From: Magnetovibrio sp.
GTDB taxonomy: Bacteria > Pseudomonadota > Alphaproteobacteria > Rhodospirillales > Magnetovibrionaceae
Direction: 5' to 3'
Length of the DNA: 64,000 nt
Assembly (NCBI RefSeq): GCF_036568125.1
Contig: NZ_DATCTF010000014.1
Location: 62,001-126,000 of the forward strand
The first letter of the stretch is position 1; the number at the start of each line of letters is the position of its first letter. The notes under the pieces were generated by a model, which ran no database searches, was not told the DNA's origin, and saw only the letters and a program-made list of their open reading frames with translations. The position numbers were made by a program, and so were the translations under genes. Positions 55,756 to 64,000 of the stretch are shown piece by piece.

Positions 55756-56037
55756 TTAGGCCACAGCCGCGCGGCCGTCGTCGGTCAATTTGCAGACGAT
55801 CCAATCGGGTTTGAGCGGATTGGAAAACCACGGTTCCGCCCAACCTTTTTCAATGCAACTGCGCACCGTGCGCTCGCTGACCTGCTGACCGTCGCCGTCG
55901 AACAGCGGCAGCTTGCCGCCGGGCTGGTCGAGACCGCGCACCAGCCAGGCGTGCTGGGCCTGGGTCGGCGTGGCTTTAGTGCCGTGCCCCGTCGGCTTGG
56001 TCTTTTTGTCTTGAGCGGTTTCACTGAGCGCTGGCAT
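55756..56037 (-). CDS. Small protein with winged-helix-like C-terminus
   Basis: The 93-residue protein has a polar, Lys/Thr-rich first 25 residues. A domain follows with WLVRGLDQPGGKLPLFD, VSERTVRSCIEKGWAEPW and ending VCKLTDDGRAAV, a pattern typical of a short winged helix. AGGAG lies about ten bases before the ATG. I cannot give a function. Confidence 0.6.
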   Translation of the reverse strand: MPALSETAQDKKTKPTGHGTKATPTQAQHAWLVRGLDQPGGKLPLFDGDGQQVSERTVRSCIEKGWAEPWFSNPLKPDWIVCKLTDDGRAAVA

Positions 56038-56128
56038 TGGCGCGGGGCTCCTGTGGCGATAGAGTGAGGTGGCGCATATTTTACGATTATGTGGATCGCT
56101 TCACAACCATCGCAAACTGGGGATAACT

Positions 56129-56461
56129 ATGCACGACGCCGCCGTTCAGATTGTCTATGTCACCGCCGCCAACCGCGACGAGGCGCTGGCCATCGCCAAA
56201 GCCGTGGTCGGCGAACATTTGGCCGCCTGCGCAAATATCGTGGAGCGCGTTACCTCTGTGTACTGGTGGCAGGGTGCGGTGCAGGAAGATAGCGAATGCG
56301 TCCTGATCCTCAAAACGCGCCGCGCCTTGGTTGACGATCTCAGCGTCCGCGTCAAAGCGCTGCACAGTTATGAGTGCCCTTGTGTGGTGGCCCTGAGCAT
56401 CGACGGCGGAAGCCAGGAGTATCTCAATTGGATTGTCAACGAAACGTCACAAACCACTTAA
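56129..56461 (+). CDS. cutA: CutA divalent-cation tolerance protein
   Basis: The 110-residue trimeric protein shows IVYVTAANRDEALAIAKAVV, ACANIVERVTSVYWWQGAVQ and ECPCVVALSIDGGSQEYLNW, all typical of CutA. The physiological role is not settled; a copper link was reported in E. coli. GGGGA precedes ATG 56129, and earlier in-frame codons lack similarity. Confidence 0.95.
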   Translation: MHDAAVQIVYVTAANRDEALAIAKAVVGEHLAACANIVERVTSVYWWQGAVQEDSECVLILKTRRALVDDLSVRVKALHSYECPCVVALSIDGGSQEYLNWIVNETSQTT

Positions 56462-56469
56462 TTTTCAGA

Positions 56470-57408
56470 CTAACGGGAAACCGTATCCGAAATTTCACGT
56501 GCGGTGCGCGCGGCTTCTTCATCGCTTTCGTCGAACCCGCGCTGAATCGATTGCGCCAGCGGTTTCAAGAGATCGATATCTTTGTGCGCGGGAAAATCAC
56601 CGGCATCGAGAATGCGCTGGGTCACGTTGATCAGCGATTTACACAGCTCGCCGACATGTTCGAACTTGGTTCCGACCATCCGTCGCGAAATATCTTCGCC
56701 AACGAACAATAGCCGTTCCAACGATTTCGTCGTCGCCTCATCCGGCGCGCCGAAGGTCATAGCCGGAACGATGCGTTCGACCAGCCACGTGATCTGATGC
56801 GAATGGCGATCGAGTTTTTCCAGATTGACCTTTTTAATGCAGGCATCGATTTGCGCCTGGATTTGGTTGATGTCCGTACTGCCTTCGCCCAGCGCCTTGG
56901 CGCGCAACGTGTTGGGAACCTCGATGGGGTCGATTTTCACGCCGCGGTCATGGTCCGCACCCGGCTTGCGCCGATCGGGTCCGATATAGCCACTGGTCAC
57001 CACAAAGGGTTTGCGAGATTTGATCAGTGCCTTGATGCGCTGCAACAACTGCCCAGCCGAAAGCGGCTTGGTGATCATGTCGTCCGCCCCCGACTGCACG
57101 ATTGCACGCACATCTTCAGTGGTGGGCGACCATGTGGTGACGATCACCGGCAAAAACGGATTGGAGCCAACATCGTGATGGCGCAGGCCGTAAATGAAGG
57201 CGTTGAGGTTTCCGTCTTCGAGCTTAAGGTCGGAAATCAACAAATCGGGCATGCCGATGCGCATCTTCGTCTCGATATCAGCCATACCGCTGCCCACGGT
57301 GACGTGACGAAAACCGTTATCAATCAGAATATTACGCATGGTGGTTCGCACCACCCGGTCTGGATCGATAAGCAAAATATCGATCCGATCAAAAGACAAT
57401 TTTTCCAT
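56470..57408 (-). CDS. Response regulator with uncharacterised helical C-terminal domain
   Basis: The 312-residue protein begins with a receiver domain: acidic residues in LLIDPDRVVR, phospho-acceptor Asp60 in LLISDLKLEDG, Thr in VIVTTWSP and Lys114 in MITKPLS. A short link with GYIGPDRRKPG (140-150) follows, a motif often seen after alphaproteobacterial receivers. The last about 145 residues are helical (LEKLDRHSHQITWLVERIVP, EHVGELCKSLINVTQRIL) and match no output domain I know. The partner kinase is unknown. It converges on cutA. Confidence 0.85.
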   Translation of the reverse strand: MEKLSFDRIDILLIDPDRVVRTTMRNILIDNGFRHVTVGSGMADIETKMRIGMPDLLISDLKLEDGNLNAFIYGLRHHDVGSNPFLPVIVTTWSPTTEDVRAIVQSGADDMITKPLSAGQLLQRIKALIKSRKPFVVTSGYIGPDRRKPGADHDRGVKIDPIEVPNTLRAKALGEGSTDINQIQAQIDACIKKVNLEKLDRHSHQITWLVERIVPAMTFGAPDEATTKSLERLLFVGEDISRRMVGTKFEHVGELCKSLINVTQRILDAGDFPAHKDIDLLKPLAQSIQRGFDESDEEAARTAREISDTVSR

Positions 57409-57559
57409 CTCAAGCCCAGTTCGTCTTTTTATTGGGCCCTCAAAGCACTTTCGGTTTCATCGCTCTAAGGCGCTGTTTTCCCCGACCCCGATTCTTATAG
57501 TAAATCAACTGGCTAAGTCACGCCAGCCCGCCGATATGCGTCGTCATACTAAAGTAAAT

Positions 57560-58711
57560 CTAAACTGCCAGTCGCACGCTCGCCAGTGCCTGTGCGGCGA
57601 TACCTTCGCCACGCCCGGTGAACCCCAAACCTTCCGTGGTGGTGGCTTTTACCGAAACGCGATCCTCGTCAACGTTCAAGATATCGGCCACTTTCGTAAC
57701 CATAGCTGTGCGGTGGGGGCCGATTTTCGGCGCTTCGCAAATCAACGTGATGTCGACATTGACGATCTCGCCGCCCCGTTCACGAATCAATCGGGCCGCA
57801 TGGCTTGCGAATTGATCCGACGACGCGCCTTTCCACTGTGCATCGGAAGGCGGGAAATGCTGGCCGATATCGCCCGCGCCAACGGTCCCCAGCAAGGCGT
57901 CCGTCAAGGCATGCAGGGCAACGTCGGCGTCGGAATGACCGACCAAGCCCTGGCTGTGCGGAATTTCGATCCCACACAAGGTGACAAACGTGCCGTCACC
58001 CAAACGGTGCACATCGAAGCCTTGGGCGGTGCGGGTTTCGCCGTGGGCGGCGAGTAAGCGTTCTGCGCGCATCAGGTCCTCTTGGGTGGTGATTTTGAAA
58101 TTGTCTTCTGCCCCCGGCGTCAAGGCAATGTCGAGACCGATGCGTTCCAGCAACTGGGTGTCGTCGGTAAGTTCTTGGCCGGCGAATTGTTCGTGGGCTT
58201 TGAGGATATCTTCAAACCGAAAGCCCTGCGGTGTTTGCGCCCGGTACAAGCCTTCGCGCGGAACGGTATCTTCGATCAGCCCGTCGCGGCCGCGTTTCAG
58301 GGTATCGGCCACGACAACACAGGGCAAGGCGCCGGGTTGCGTGTCGAGCGCGGCGATCACGCCGTCGATCAGCGCCGCACTGGCGAACGGGCGGGCGGCG
58401 TCGTGGATCAGGACCTTGTCGGGCTTAGCATCACAAAGACTTTGAAGCCCCAGGCGTACCGAGTCTTGGCGGGTCGCACCGCCGTTCACAGGGGCGAGCA
58501 GGGGCAACCCCTGTACTGCGTCCTCATACAAATCACGGTCATCGGGGTGAATGACGCAGCCGACCGCATCCACGGCGGGATGGGATATCAAACGCATGAG
58601 CGTGTGGCGCAGCACCGTGCGCGCGCCCAACTTGGCGTATTGTTTGGGCAGATCCCCGCCAAAGCGCCGTCCACGCCCCGCGGCGACCACCAGCGCTACC
58701 GTCTTGACCAT
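57560..58711 (-). CDS. ispDF: Bifunctional IspD/IspF of the MEP isoprenoid pathway
   Basis: The 383-residue fusion carries the third and fifth MEP-pathway enzymes. The N-terminal IspD cytidylyltransferase (about 1-225) has [30 protein letters not shown] and [10 protein letters not shown]. The C-terminal IspF cyclodiphosphate synthase (about 228-383) has [10 protein letters not shown] with zinc ligands, [31 protein letters not shown] and [10 protein letters not shown]. Such fusions are typical of alphaproteobacteria. Confidence 0.96.
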   Translation of the reverse strand: MVKTVALVVAAGRGRRFGGDLPKQYAKLGARTVLRHTLMRLISHPAVDAVGCVIHPDDRDLYEDAVQGLPLLAPVNGGATRQDSVRLGLQSLCDAKPDKVLIHDAARPFASAALIDGVIAALDTQPGALPCVVVADTLKRGRDGLIEDTVPREGLYRAQTPQGFRFEDILKAHEQFAGQELTDDTQLLERIGLDIALTPGAEDNFKITTQEDLMRAERLLAAHGETRTAQGFDVHRLGDGTFVTLCGIEIPHSQGLVGHSDADVALHALTDALLGTVGAGDIGQHFPPSDAQWKGASSDQFASHAARLIRERGGEIVNVDITLICEAPKIGPHRTAMVTKVADILNVDEDRVSVKATTTEGLGFTGRGEGIAAQALASVRLAV

Positions 58712-58834
58712 ATCGATACGACCTCAAAACCTTTCATTCCGGGCGCTTAAGCTAACACCACAACAATCGCGGCGGTATCATTTTCCCAACCATTTCACTT
58801 GCATCTTAACCTCTTTAAGGCAAACAATGCGGCC

Positions 58835-59635
58835 ATGTCACAAACCGTCGCCTACAACCTGATCGCCATTTTCTCGCTGCTGCCCGCGGCCCTGGTCGTG
58901 CACCGCAAGGATGCCAGCGCCGATCACGCCCATTGGGCCGCCATCATCTTAGGCGTCATGGGCACCGGCGTGTGGGCCTTGGCGCAAACGTCCGGACAAT
59001 GGCAGGCGGGGCTCAGCGCCGCGTTATGGGTCACCGTCGCCGTGACCATGGCGTTGTTCGCCATGCTGTCGTGGTCGGTCAAGGAATCGTGGCGCCTGAC
59101 ACCGTTGATCGCCCCCTACATGATGGCCATTGGCGCGTTCGGTCTGATTTGGACCCACGCCACGCAGCACGGCTTGCAGACCGGTAAAATGGACGGCTGG
59201 GTTGTTTTGCACATCGGCGTTTCTGTGGTCACCTACGGTTTGGTGACCATAGCCGCCGTGGCCGCGCTGGCGGCTTTTTTGCAGGAACGCGCGTTGAAGT
59301 CCAAGCGCCCGACCAAACTCACCCACAAACTGCCTTCGGTGGCCGATTGCGAATTTCTCACCGTGCGGCTGTTGGGCTGGGGCGAAGGTATCTTGGGGCT
59401 CGGACTGGTCACTGGCATGGCGGCAGAATACCAAGCCAATGGTCAGTTTTTGGTGTTCGATCACAAGACCGTGCTAAGCGTCTCGACCTTTGTGGTCATC
59501 GGCGCCTTGTTATATGCGCATCACAAAACCGGCATGCGCGGGCGTAAAGCGGCGCGCATCGTGCTGCTGGCTTATCTGCTGCTGACGTTGGGGTATCTCG
59601 GCGTCAAAGTGGTCACCGACGTGTTGCTGGCCTGA
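58835..59635 (+). CDS. Cytochrome c assembly family membrane protein (CcsA/YpjD-like)
   Basis: The 266-residue protein has about eight transmembrane helices. It shows WVVLHIGVSVVTYGLVTIAA with a conserved His, an FDHKTVLS loop, LLYAHHKTGMRGRKAARIVL and LLTLGYLGVKVVTDVLL at the end. This is the CcsA/CcmC-like fold that handles haem or haem-like ligands; YpjD-type members have no proven role. It is divergent from ispDF. Confidence 0.85.
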   Translation: MSQTVAYNLIAIFSLLPAALVVHRKDASADHAHWAAIILGVMGTGVWALAQTSGQWQAGLSAALWVTVAVTMALFAMLSWSVKESWRLTPLIAPYMMAIGAFGLIWTHATQHGLQTGKMDGWVVLHIGVSVVTYGLVTIAAVAALAAFLQERALKSKRPTKLTHKLPSVADCEFLTVRLLGWGEGILGLGLVTGMAAEYQANGQFLVFDHKTVLSVSTFVVIGALLYAHHKTGMRGRKAARIVLLAYLLLTLGYLGVKVVTDVLLA

Positions 59636-59759
59636 TTCCATCCCATTCGCCCATATTTTCTACACTCTCGCTGTACAACAGCTTGCATTTTTGCGCGTTT
59701 TGCACAATAAATGGGCACCAATCGCCCGACATTCACATAAACGTAAGACACCCCGAATT

Positions 59760-60770
59760 ATGAGCTATTCCATCGGCCCCGTCGAACTGAGCAGCAACGT
59801 CATGCTGGCCCCCATGGCCGGCGTCACCGACATGCCGTATCGCCGTCTGGTCAAATCGTTCGGTGTGGGCTTGGTGGTATCGGAAATGATCGCCTCCAAG
59901 GCGATGATTTACGCCAACAAAAAGACTTTGCGCATGTCGAGCGCCTGCGCCGACGAATACCCGATGTCGGTGCAACTGGCGGGCACCAACCCCGAGGACG
60001 TCGCCGAAGCGGCGAAGCTCAATGAAGACCGCGGCGCGGCGATCATCGACCTCAACATGGGTTGTCCGGCGAAAAAAGTGGTCAATCACTATTCGGGCTC
60101 GGCGTTGATGAGGGACGAACTGCTGGCCGGGCGGATCATGGAGGCCGCCGTCAAGGCCGTGAGCCTGCCGGTGACCTTGAAAATGCGCACCGGCTGGGAC
60201 GACGACAACCGCAACGCCCCCAATTTGGCCCGGATCGCCCAAGAGTGCGGCATTCAATCGCTTGTGGTCCACGGTCGCACCCGCTGTCAGATGTATCGCG
60301 GCCATGCCGATTGGGACTTCATCGGCGAGGTCAAGAACGCCGTCAAGATCCCGGTGACCGGCAACGGCGACGTCAACACCTTGGACGACGCAGCCGAGCT
60401 GCTCGAACGTTCCGGCGCGGACGGGGTGATGATCGGGCGCGGCACTTACGGCCGACCGTGGTTTCCGTCGCAAGTCGCGCACTTTCTCAAGACCGGCGAG
60501 CGGTTGCCCGATCCGAGCTTGGAAGAACAGATGAACATCATCCTGGGCCATTACGACGCGATGCAGTCGCATTACGGCACCGATCTGGGTATTCGCAACA
60601 TGCGCAAGCATATTGCTTGGTATTCCAAAGGCTTGCCGGGTTCGGCTGAATTCCGCGCGTCCATCTTCACCTGCACGAATAGTGAAAGCGTGGTGAATTA
60701 TGTGCGCGCCTTTTTCGAGCCGCTGATCGAACGCGGATTTACACCCGAACCCAAAAGCAAGGCGGCGTAA
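59760..60770 (+). CDS. dusB: tRNA-dihydrouridine synthase B
   Basis: DusB reduces uridines in the tRNA D-loop using FMN. The 336-residue protein has MLAPMAGVTDMPYRRLVKSF, VQLAGTNPEDVAEAA, the catalytic Cys in DLNMGCPAKKV, LVVHGRTRCQMYRG and GNGDV. The stop is directly followed by the ntrB ATG. The dusB-ntrBC order is standard in alphaproteobacteria and parallels dusB-fis in enterics. Confidence 0.95.
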   Translation: MSYSIGPVELSSNVMLAPMAGVTDMPYRRLVKSFGVGLVVSEMIASKAMIYANKKTLRMSSACADEYPMSVQLAGTNPEDVAEAAKLNEDRGAAIIDLNMGCPAKKVVNHYSGSALMRDELLAGRIMEAAVKAVSLPVTLKMRTGWDDDNRNAPNLARIAQECGIQSLVVHGRTRCQMYRGHADWDFIGEVKNAVKIPVTGNGDVNTLDDAAELLERSGADGVMIGRGTYGRPWFPSQVAHFLKTGERLPDPSLEEQMNIILGHYDAMQSHYGTDLGIRNMRKHIAWYSKGLPGSAEFRASIFTCTNSESVVNYVRAFFEPLIERGFTPEPKSKAA

Positions 60771-61949
60771 ATGGGCAAACCCGCCCTCAAAAAAAATCCT
60801 TTTAGCGGCGCGGGGGTGAACATCGAACCCGGCGCGATCCTCAATGCGCTGGGCACGGCGGTGATGGTGATTTCTGCTGATGACCGGCTGTTGTACGCCA
60901 ACGCGGCGGCGGAACAGCTGTTCGCCCGTAGCCGTTCCAGTCTGGCGCGGGCGTCGATTAACACGTTGTTGCCCACCAGCAGTCCCATTTTTGAACTGAT
61001 CCATCAAGTGCGCGGCGGCATGAGCGCCATTACCGAACACGGTGTGGTGCTCGACACGCCGAAAACCGGACAGCGGCTGGTCAACGTCCAGGCCGCGCCC
61101 ATGGTCGAGGTTCCGGATGCCGTGGTGTTGACGTTTCAAGAACGCTCCATCGCCGATCAGATCGATCATCGCTTGACCCACCGCGACGCCACCCGGACCA
61201 TAGCCGCGATGTCGGCAATGATGGCCCACGAGGTCAAAAACCCCTTATCCGGCATCCGTGGCGCGGCGCAATTGTTGGAAACCGGCGCCAACGAAGCCGA
61301 CCAGGAACTCACCCGCCTGATCCAGGACGAAGTCGACCGCATTAAGGAGTTGGTCGAACGCATGGAGGTGTTCTCCGAAAGTGCGCCGATCAAGGCCGGG
61401 CCGGTGAACATTCACCAAGTGCTCGACCGGGTGCGCCGCATCGCCGAAAACGGCTTTGGCCGTCATGTTCACTTCATCGCCGAATACGATCCGTCGTTGC
61501 CGCCGGTGTCGGGCAACCGGGACCAACTGATCCAAGTGTTCTTGAACTTGATCAAAAACGCCTGTGAGGCGGTGCCTCATGAAAACGGCGTTGTGCACAT
61601 GAAAACCGCCTACCAGCACGGTGTGCGCTTCGCCATGCCGGGCTCGCAAAGCCGCGTCCACCTGCCGCTGGCCATCACCATTTGCGACAATGGCCCAGGT
61701 GTTGCTCCTGAAATGCAAGACCACATGTTCGACCCGTTCGTCACCACCAAGGCGAAGGGCAGTGGCCTTGGATTGGCGTTGGTGTCCAAAATTGTCGGCG
61801 ACAACGGCGGCGTGATCGATTTCAAAAGCGATCCGGGCCGCACCGAATTCCGCATTCTTTTGCCCATGTCCAAAGAACCGTTGCCACTCGAAGACATGAA
61901 CGGCGCCCCCGGCGCCAACCCGGCACCGTCTCACGGCGATATTGTGTAA
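60771..61949 (+). CDS. ntrB: Nitrogen regulation sensor kinase NtrB
   Basis: NtrB phosphorylates NtrC under nitrogen limitation and is controlled by PII. The 392-residue soluble kinase has an N-terminal PAS domain (about 22-130), the H-box [20 protein letters not shown] with His153, an N-box [10 protein letters not shown] and G-boxes ([17 protein letters not shown]). No membrane segment is seen. It starts immediately after dusB and is 13 bases upstream of ntrC. Confidence 0.96.
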   Translation: MGKPALKKNPFSGAGVNIEPGAILNALGTAVMVISADDRLLYANAAAEQLFARSRSSLARASINTLLPTSSPIFELIHQVRGGMSAITEHGVVLDTPKTGQRLVNVQAAPMVEVPDAVVLTFQERSIADQIDHRLTHRDATRTIAAMSAMMAHEVKNPLSGIRGAAQLLETGANEADQELTRLIQDEVDRIKELVERMEVFSESAPIKAGPVNIHQVLDRVRRIAENGFGRHVHFIAEYDPSLPPVSGNRDQLIQVFLNLIKNACEAVPHENGVVHMKTAYQHGVRFAMPGSQSRVHLPLAITICDNGPGVAPEMQDHMFDPFVTTKAKGSGLGLALVSKIVGDNGGVIDFKSDPGRTEFRILLPMSKEPLPLEDMNGAPGANPAPSHGDIV

Positions 61950-61962
61950 GGAACACCGACGC

Positions 61963-63402
61963 ATGACCGCAGGCTCAACCATTCTCATCGCCGACGACGA
62001 TGCATCCATTCGCACCGTGCTCGAACAGGCCCTGACCCGGGCGGGTTATGAAGTGCGCACCACTTCCAACGCTGCGACGTTGTGGAAATGGGTTTCCGAC
62101 GGCTTGGGCGATTTGGTGATCACGGATGTGGTGATGCCGGATGAAAACGGCCTCGACTTGGTGCCGCGCATTCTGAAAATCAGGCCCAACCTGCGCATCA
62201 TCGTCATGAGCGCGCAAACGACAATTTTGACGGCGGTGAAAGCGACCGAACGCGGCGCGTTTGAATATCTACCAAAACCTTTTGATATCAAAGAATTGGT
62301 GTCTGTTGTTCAGCGTGGACTTGAAGCCTCTAAACCATCAAGGCAGACCAGCATACACCCCGACGACGAAGAAGAATTGCCATTGATCGGGCGTTCCACG
62401 GCGATGCAGGCGATCTACCGCTCCATCGCCCGGCTGATGCAGACCGACTTATCGGTGATCATCAGTGGCGAGTCCGGTACCGGCAAGGAACTGGTGGCCC
62501 GAGCGCTGCACGATTACGGCGCGCGGCGCAACAAACCGTTCGTCGCCGTCAACATGGCCGCCATTCCGCGCGACTTGATCGAATCTGAGCTGTTCGGCCA
62601 CGAAAAGGGCTCGTTCACTGGCGCCACCAACCGCAGCGCAGGGCGCTTCGAACAAGCCCAGGGTGGCACGCTGTTTTTGGACGAAATCGGCGACATGCCG
62701 TTGGAAGCGCAAACCCGTTTGCTGCGCGTTCTGCAAGAAGGCGAGTACACCACGGTGGGTGGACGCACCCCGATCAAAACCAACGTGCGCATCATCGCCG
62801 CCACCCACCGCGACCTAAAGCAATTGATTCGTCAGGGCGTTTTCCGCGAGGATTTGTATTTCCGCCTGAACGTCGCACCGGTGCGCCTGCCGCCGTTGCG
62901 CGAACGGTCCGAAGACGTGCCCGAATTGATCCGCCATTTCCTGGCCCAAGCGGCATCGGAAGGACTGCCGTGGAAAACCATCGCGCCGGCTGCCATGGAG
63001 CGTCTCAAGCGCCACACCTGGCCAGGCAACGTGCGCGAGTTGGAGAATATGGTCAAACGCCTGGCGGCGCTGTGCGCCGAAGAAGAGGTTGGCCTCGACA
63101 CCATCGAGATGGAATTGGCCGAAGCCCCGGCCAGCATGCCCGAAAACGACGGCGGCGGCTTGGCCCAATCGGTCGAACGCCATATGAAGTCATACTTCGC
63201 CGCCCACGGCGACAGCCTGCCGTCGCCGGGCCTGTATGACCGCATCCTGCGCGAAGTGGAACGCCCGTTGCTGCAATTGACCTTGGATGCCACGCGCGGC
63301 AACCAGGTGCGCGCCGCCGACCTATTGGGCTTGAACCGCAACACCTTACGCAAGAAAATCCGCGAACTCGATATCCCCGTTGTCCGGGGCGGGGCGAAAT
63401 AG
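61963..63402 (+). CDS. ntrC: Nitrogen regulation response regulator NtrC
   Basis: NtrC activates sigma-54 promoters. The 479-residue protein has a receiver domain (IADDDAS, Asp55 in [12 protein letters not shown], Lys in LPKPFD). The AAA+ domain has Walker A GESGTGKE, the sigma-54 contact loop GSFTGA, and Walker [14 protein letters not shown]. The C-terminal Fis-type HTH includes [23 protein letters not shown] 61963 is chosen because the family starts shortly before the first beta strand. Confidence 0.97.
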   Translation: MTAGSTILIADDDASIRTVLEQALTRAGYEVRTTSNAATLWKWVSDGLGDLVITDVVMPDENGLDLVPRILKIRPNLRIIVMSAQTTILTAVKATERGAFEYLPKPFDIKELVSVVQRGLEASKPSRQTSIHPDDEEELPLIGRSTAMQAIYRSIARLMQTDLSVIISGESGTGKELVARALHDYGARRNKPFVAVNMAAIPRDLIESELFGHEKGSFTGATNRSAGRFEQAQGGTLFLDEIGDMPLEAQTRLLRVLQEGEYTTVGGRTPIKTNVRIIAATHRDLKQLIRQGVFREDLYFRLNVAPVRLPPLRERSEDVPELIRHFLAQAASEGLPWKTIAPAAMERLKRHTWPGNVRELENMVKRLAALCAEEEVGLDTIEMELAEAPASMPENDGGGLAQSVERHMKSYFAAHGDSLPSPGLYDRILREVERPLLQLTLDATRGNQVRAADLLGLNRNTLRKKIRELDIPVVRGGAK

Positions 63403-63432
63403 GGCCCGATCCATGCCGCCGAAAGGGCGAAT

Positions 63433-64000
63433 ATGAACGAGAAGTCCGCAAATTCGATGGGCGCATTTTCCGTTGCTGTGCGTAAAAAGCTGTCGCAACT
63501 GCTCGTCAGCCGTCGCTTGGCGTTCTTGCTGGCCGCCAGCGCGATCGTATCGGGTATCGCCACGTTCGGTCTGCTGACGGGCACCTCGACGGGGACCGGC
63601 ACGCCCGATCCGCAAAAATTGCAGGCTTTGTTGGCGGCCGACTTGGTGATTTTGCTGTCCTTGGCCTTGGTCATCACCCAGCGCACGGTGGGCATGTGGG
63701 TGCAGCGCCGTCGCGGCATGGCGGGATCGGCCCTGCATGTGCGTATGGTGGTGATGTTTTCGCTGCTGGCGGTCACCCCGGCCATCTTGGTAACCATCTT
63801 TGCCGCGCTGTTTCTCAATTTCGGCTTCAATTCGTGGTTTTCCGAGCGTGTGCGCACGGCGGTCGACGCCTCCCAAGCGGTGGCCGGCGCCTATTTCGAC
63901 GAACACATTCAAAACATTCGCGCCGACGTGCTGGCGATGGCCAACGATCTCAACCGTGATCAGGCCTTGCTCACCGCCAATCCGCGCCTGTTGGCGCGCG
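63433..64000 (+). CDS. ntrY: Nitrogen regulation sensor kinase NtrY, N-terminal part (runs off the window)
   Basis: The frame from ATG 63433 (AAAGGG upstream) is open to the window end, giving 189 residues. It shows the NtrY membrane region: RRLAFLLAASAIVSGIATFG, a second helix (LLAADLVILLSLALVI), the conserved GSALHVRMVVMFSLLAVTPA and a WFSERVRTAVDASQAVA segment leading into the periplasmic part. The kinase domains lie beyond the window. NtrY-NtrX follow NtrBC in most alphaproteobacteria. Confidence 0.92.
   Translation, partial: MNEKSANSMGAFSVAVRKKLSQLLVSRRLAFLLAASAIVSGIATFGLLTGTSTGTGTPDPQKLQALLAADLVILLSLALVITQRTVGMWVQRRRGMAGSALHVRMVVMFSLLAVTPAILVTIFAALFLNFGFNSWFSERVRTAVDASQAVAGAYFDEHIQNIRADVLAMANDLNRDQALLTANPRLLAR

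Overview
The window is an unbroken stretch of a G+C-rich alphaproteobacterial chromosome, most likely from the Rhodospirillales (a relative of Magnetospirillum, Magnetovibrio or Terasakiella). The placement rests on gene order and family content: rpoZ-rsh-pdxJ-acpS-lepB-rnc-era, glyA-nrdR-ribD-ribE-ribB-ribH-nusB-thiL, bamE / cbp3-like / yceD / rpmF / plsX / fabH / ihfA / merR / tRNA-Pro, ispDF next to dusB-ntrB-ntrC-ntrY, and several small alphaproteobacterial DUF proteins (DUF4169, DUF4170, DUF6314, DUF6898). MotAB and CheW show a motile, chemotactic cell. I see no insertion sequence, phage gene, CRISPR array, toxin-antitoxin pair or rRNA.

Layout. 1-4.8 kb: truncated lytic transglycosylase, dapA, smpB, a molybdenum oxidoreductase overlapping an exported glutathione peroxidase, and a cysteine-rich exported protein. 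5-7.7 kb: a single-domain response regulator, a MerR-type HTH/class III nucleotide cyclase fusion, and a repeat-filled intergenic region. 7.7-20.5 kb: housekeeping (thrH, UDG, NYN nuclease, folK, rpoZ, rsh, pdxJ, acpS, lepB, rnc, era, recO), interrupted by a DUF4349 lipoprotein and a class V aminotransferase. 20.6-30.3 kb: parC, bioY, a TRAP transporter operon for 2-oxoacids, and motA-motB-bpt. 30.5-39 kb: flavin reductase, membrane methyltransferase, two related tiny proteins, threonine dehydratase, cheW, hemB and an ABC importer. 39-49 kb: rpiB, glyA, nrdR, riboflavin genes, nusB, thiL and a H+-pyrophosphatase. 49-54.6 kb: envelope and fatty-acid genes, ihfA, merR, tRNA-Pro. 54.6-55.8 kb: a mostly non-coding region. 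55.8-64 kb: cutA, a response regulator, ispDF, a cytochrome-assembly-like protein, dusB and ntrBCY (ntrY cut by the window end).

The most interesting region is 54.7-55.75 kb. On the minus strand it holds two tandem, homologous small-RNA candidates. Each has a 5' hairpin, a nearly invariant CU-rich single-stranded segment and an intrinsic terminator, and each is preceded at almost the same distance by a perfect TGTGA-N6-TCACA (CRP-type) site. Stem sequences differ between the copies but pairing is kept, and the non-Watson-Crick positions are G-U only if the minus strand is transcribed. A third candidate on the plus strand shows a CUCCUCC anti-Shine-Dalgarno loop and a terminator. The second highlight is the MerR-HTH/cyclase protein at 5.4-6.9 kb. 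Its catalytic residues look intact, and its upstream region is packed with palindromes and four copies of AGAGTCTA. A cAMP-to-CRP-to-sRNA link between the two loci is speculative but testable.
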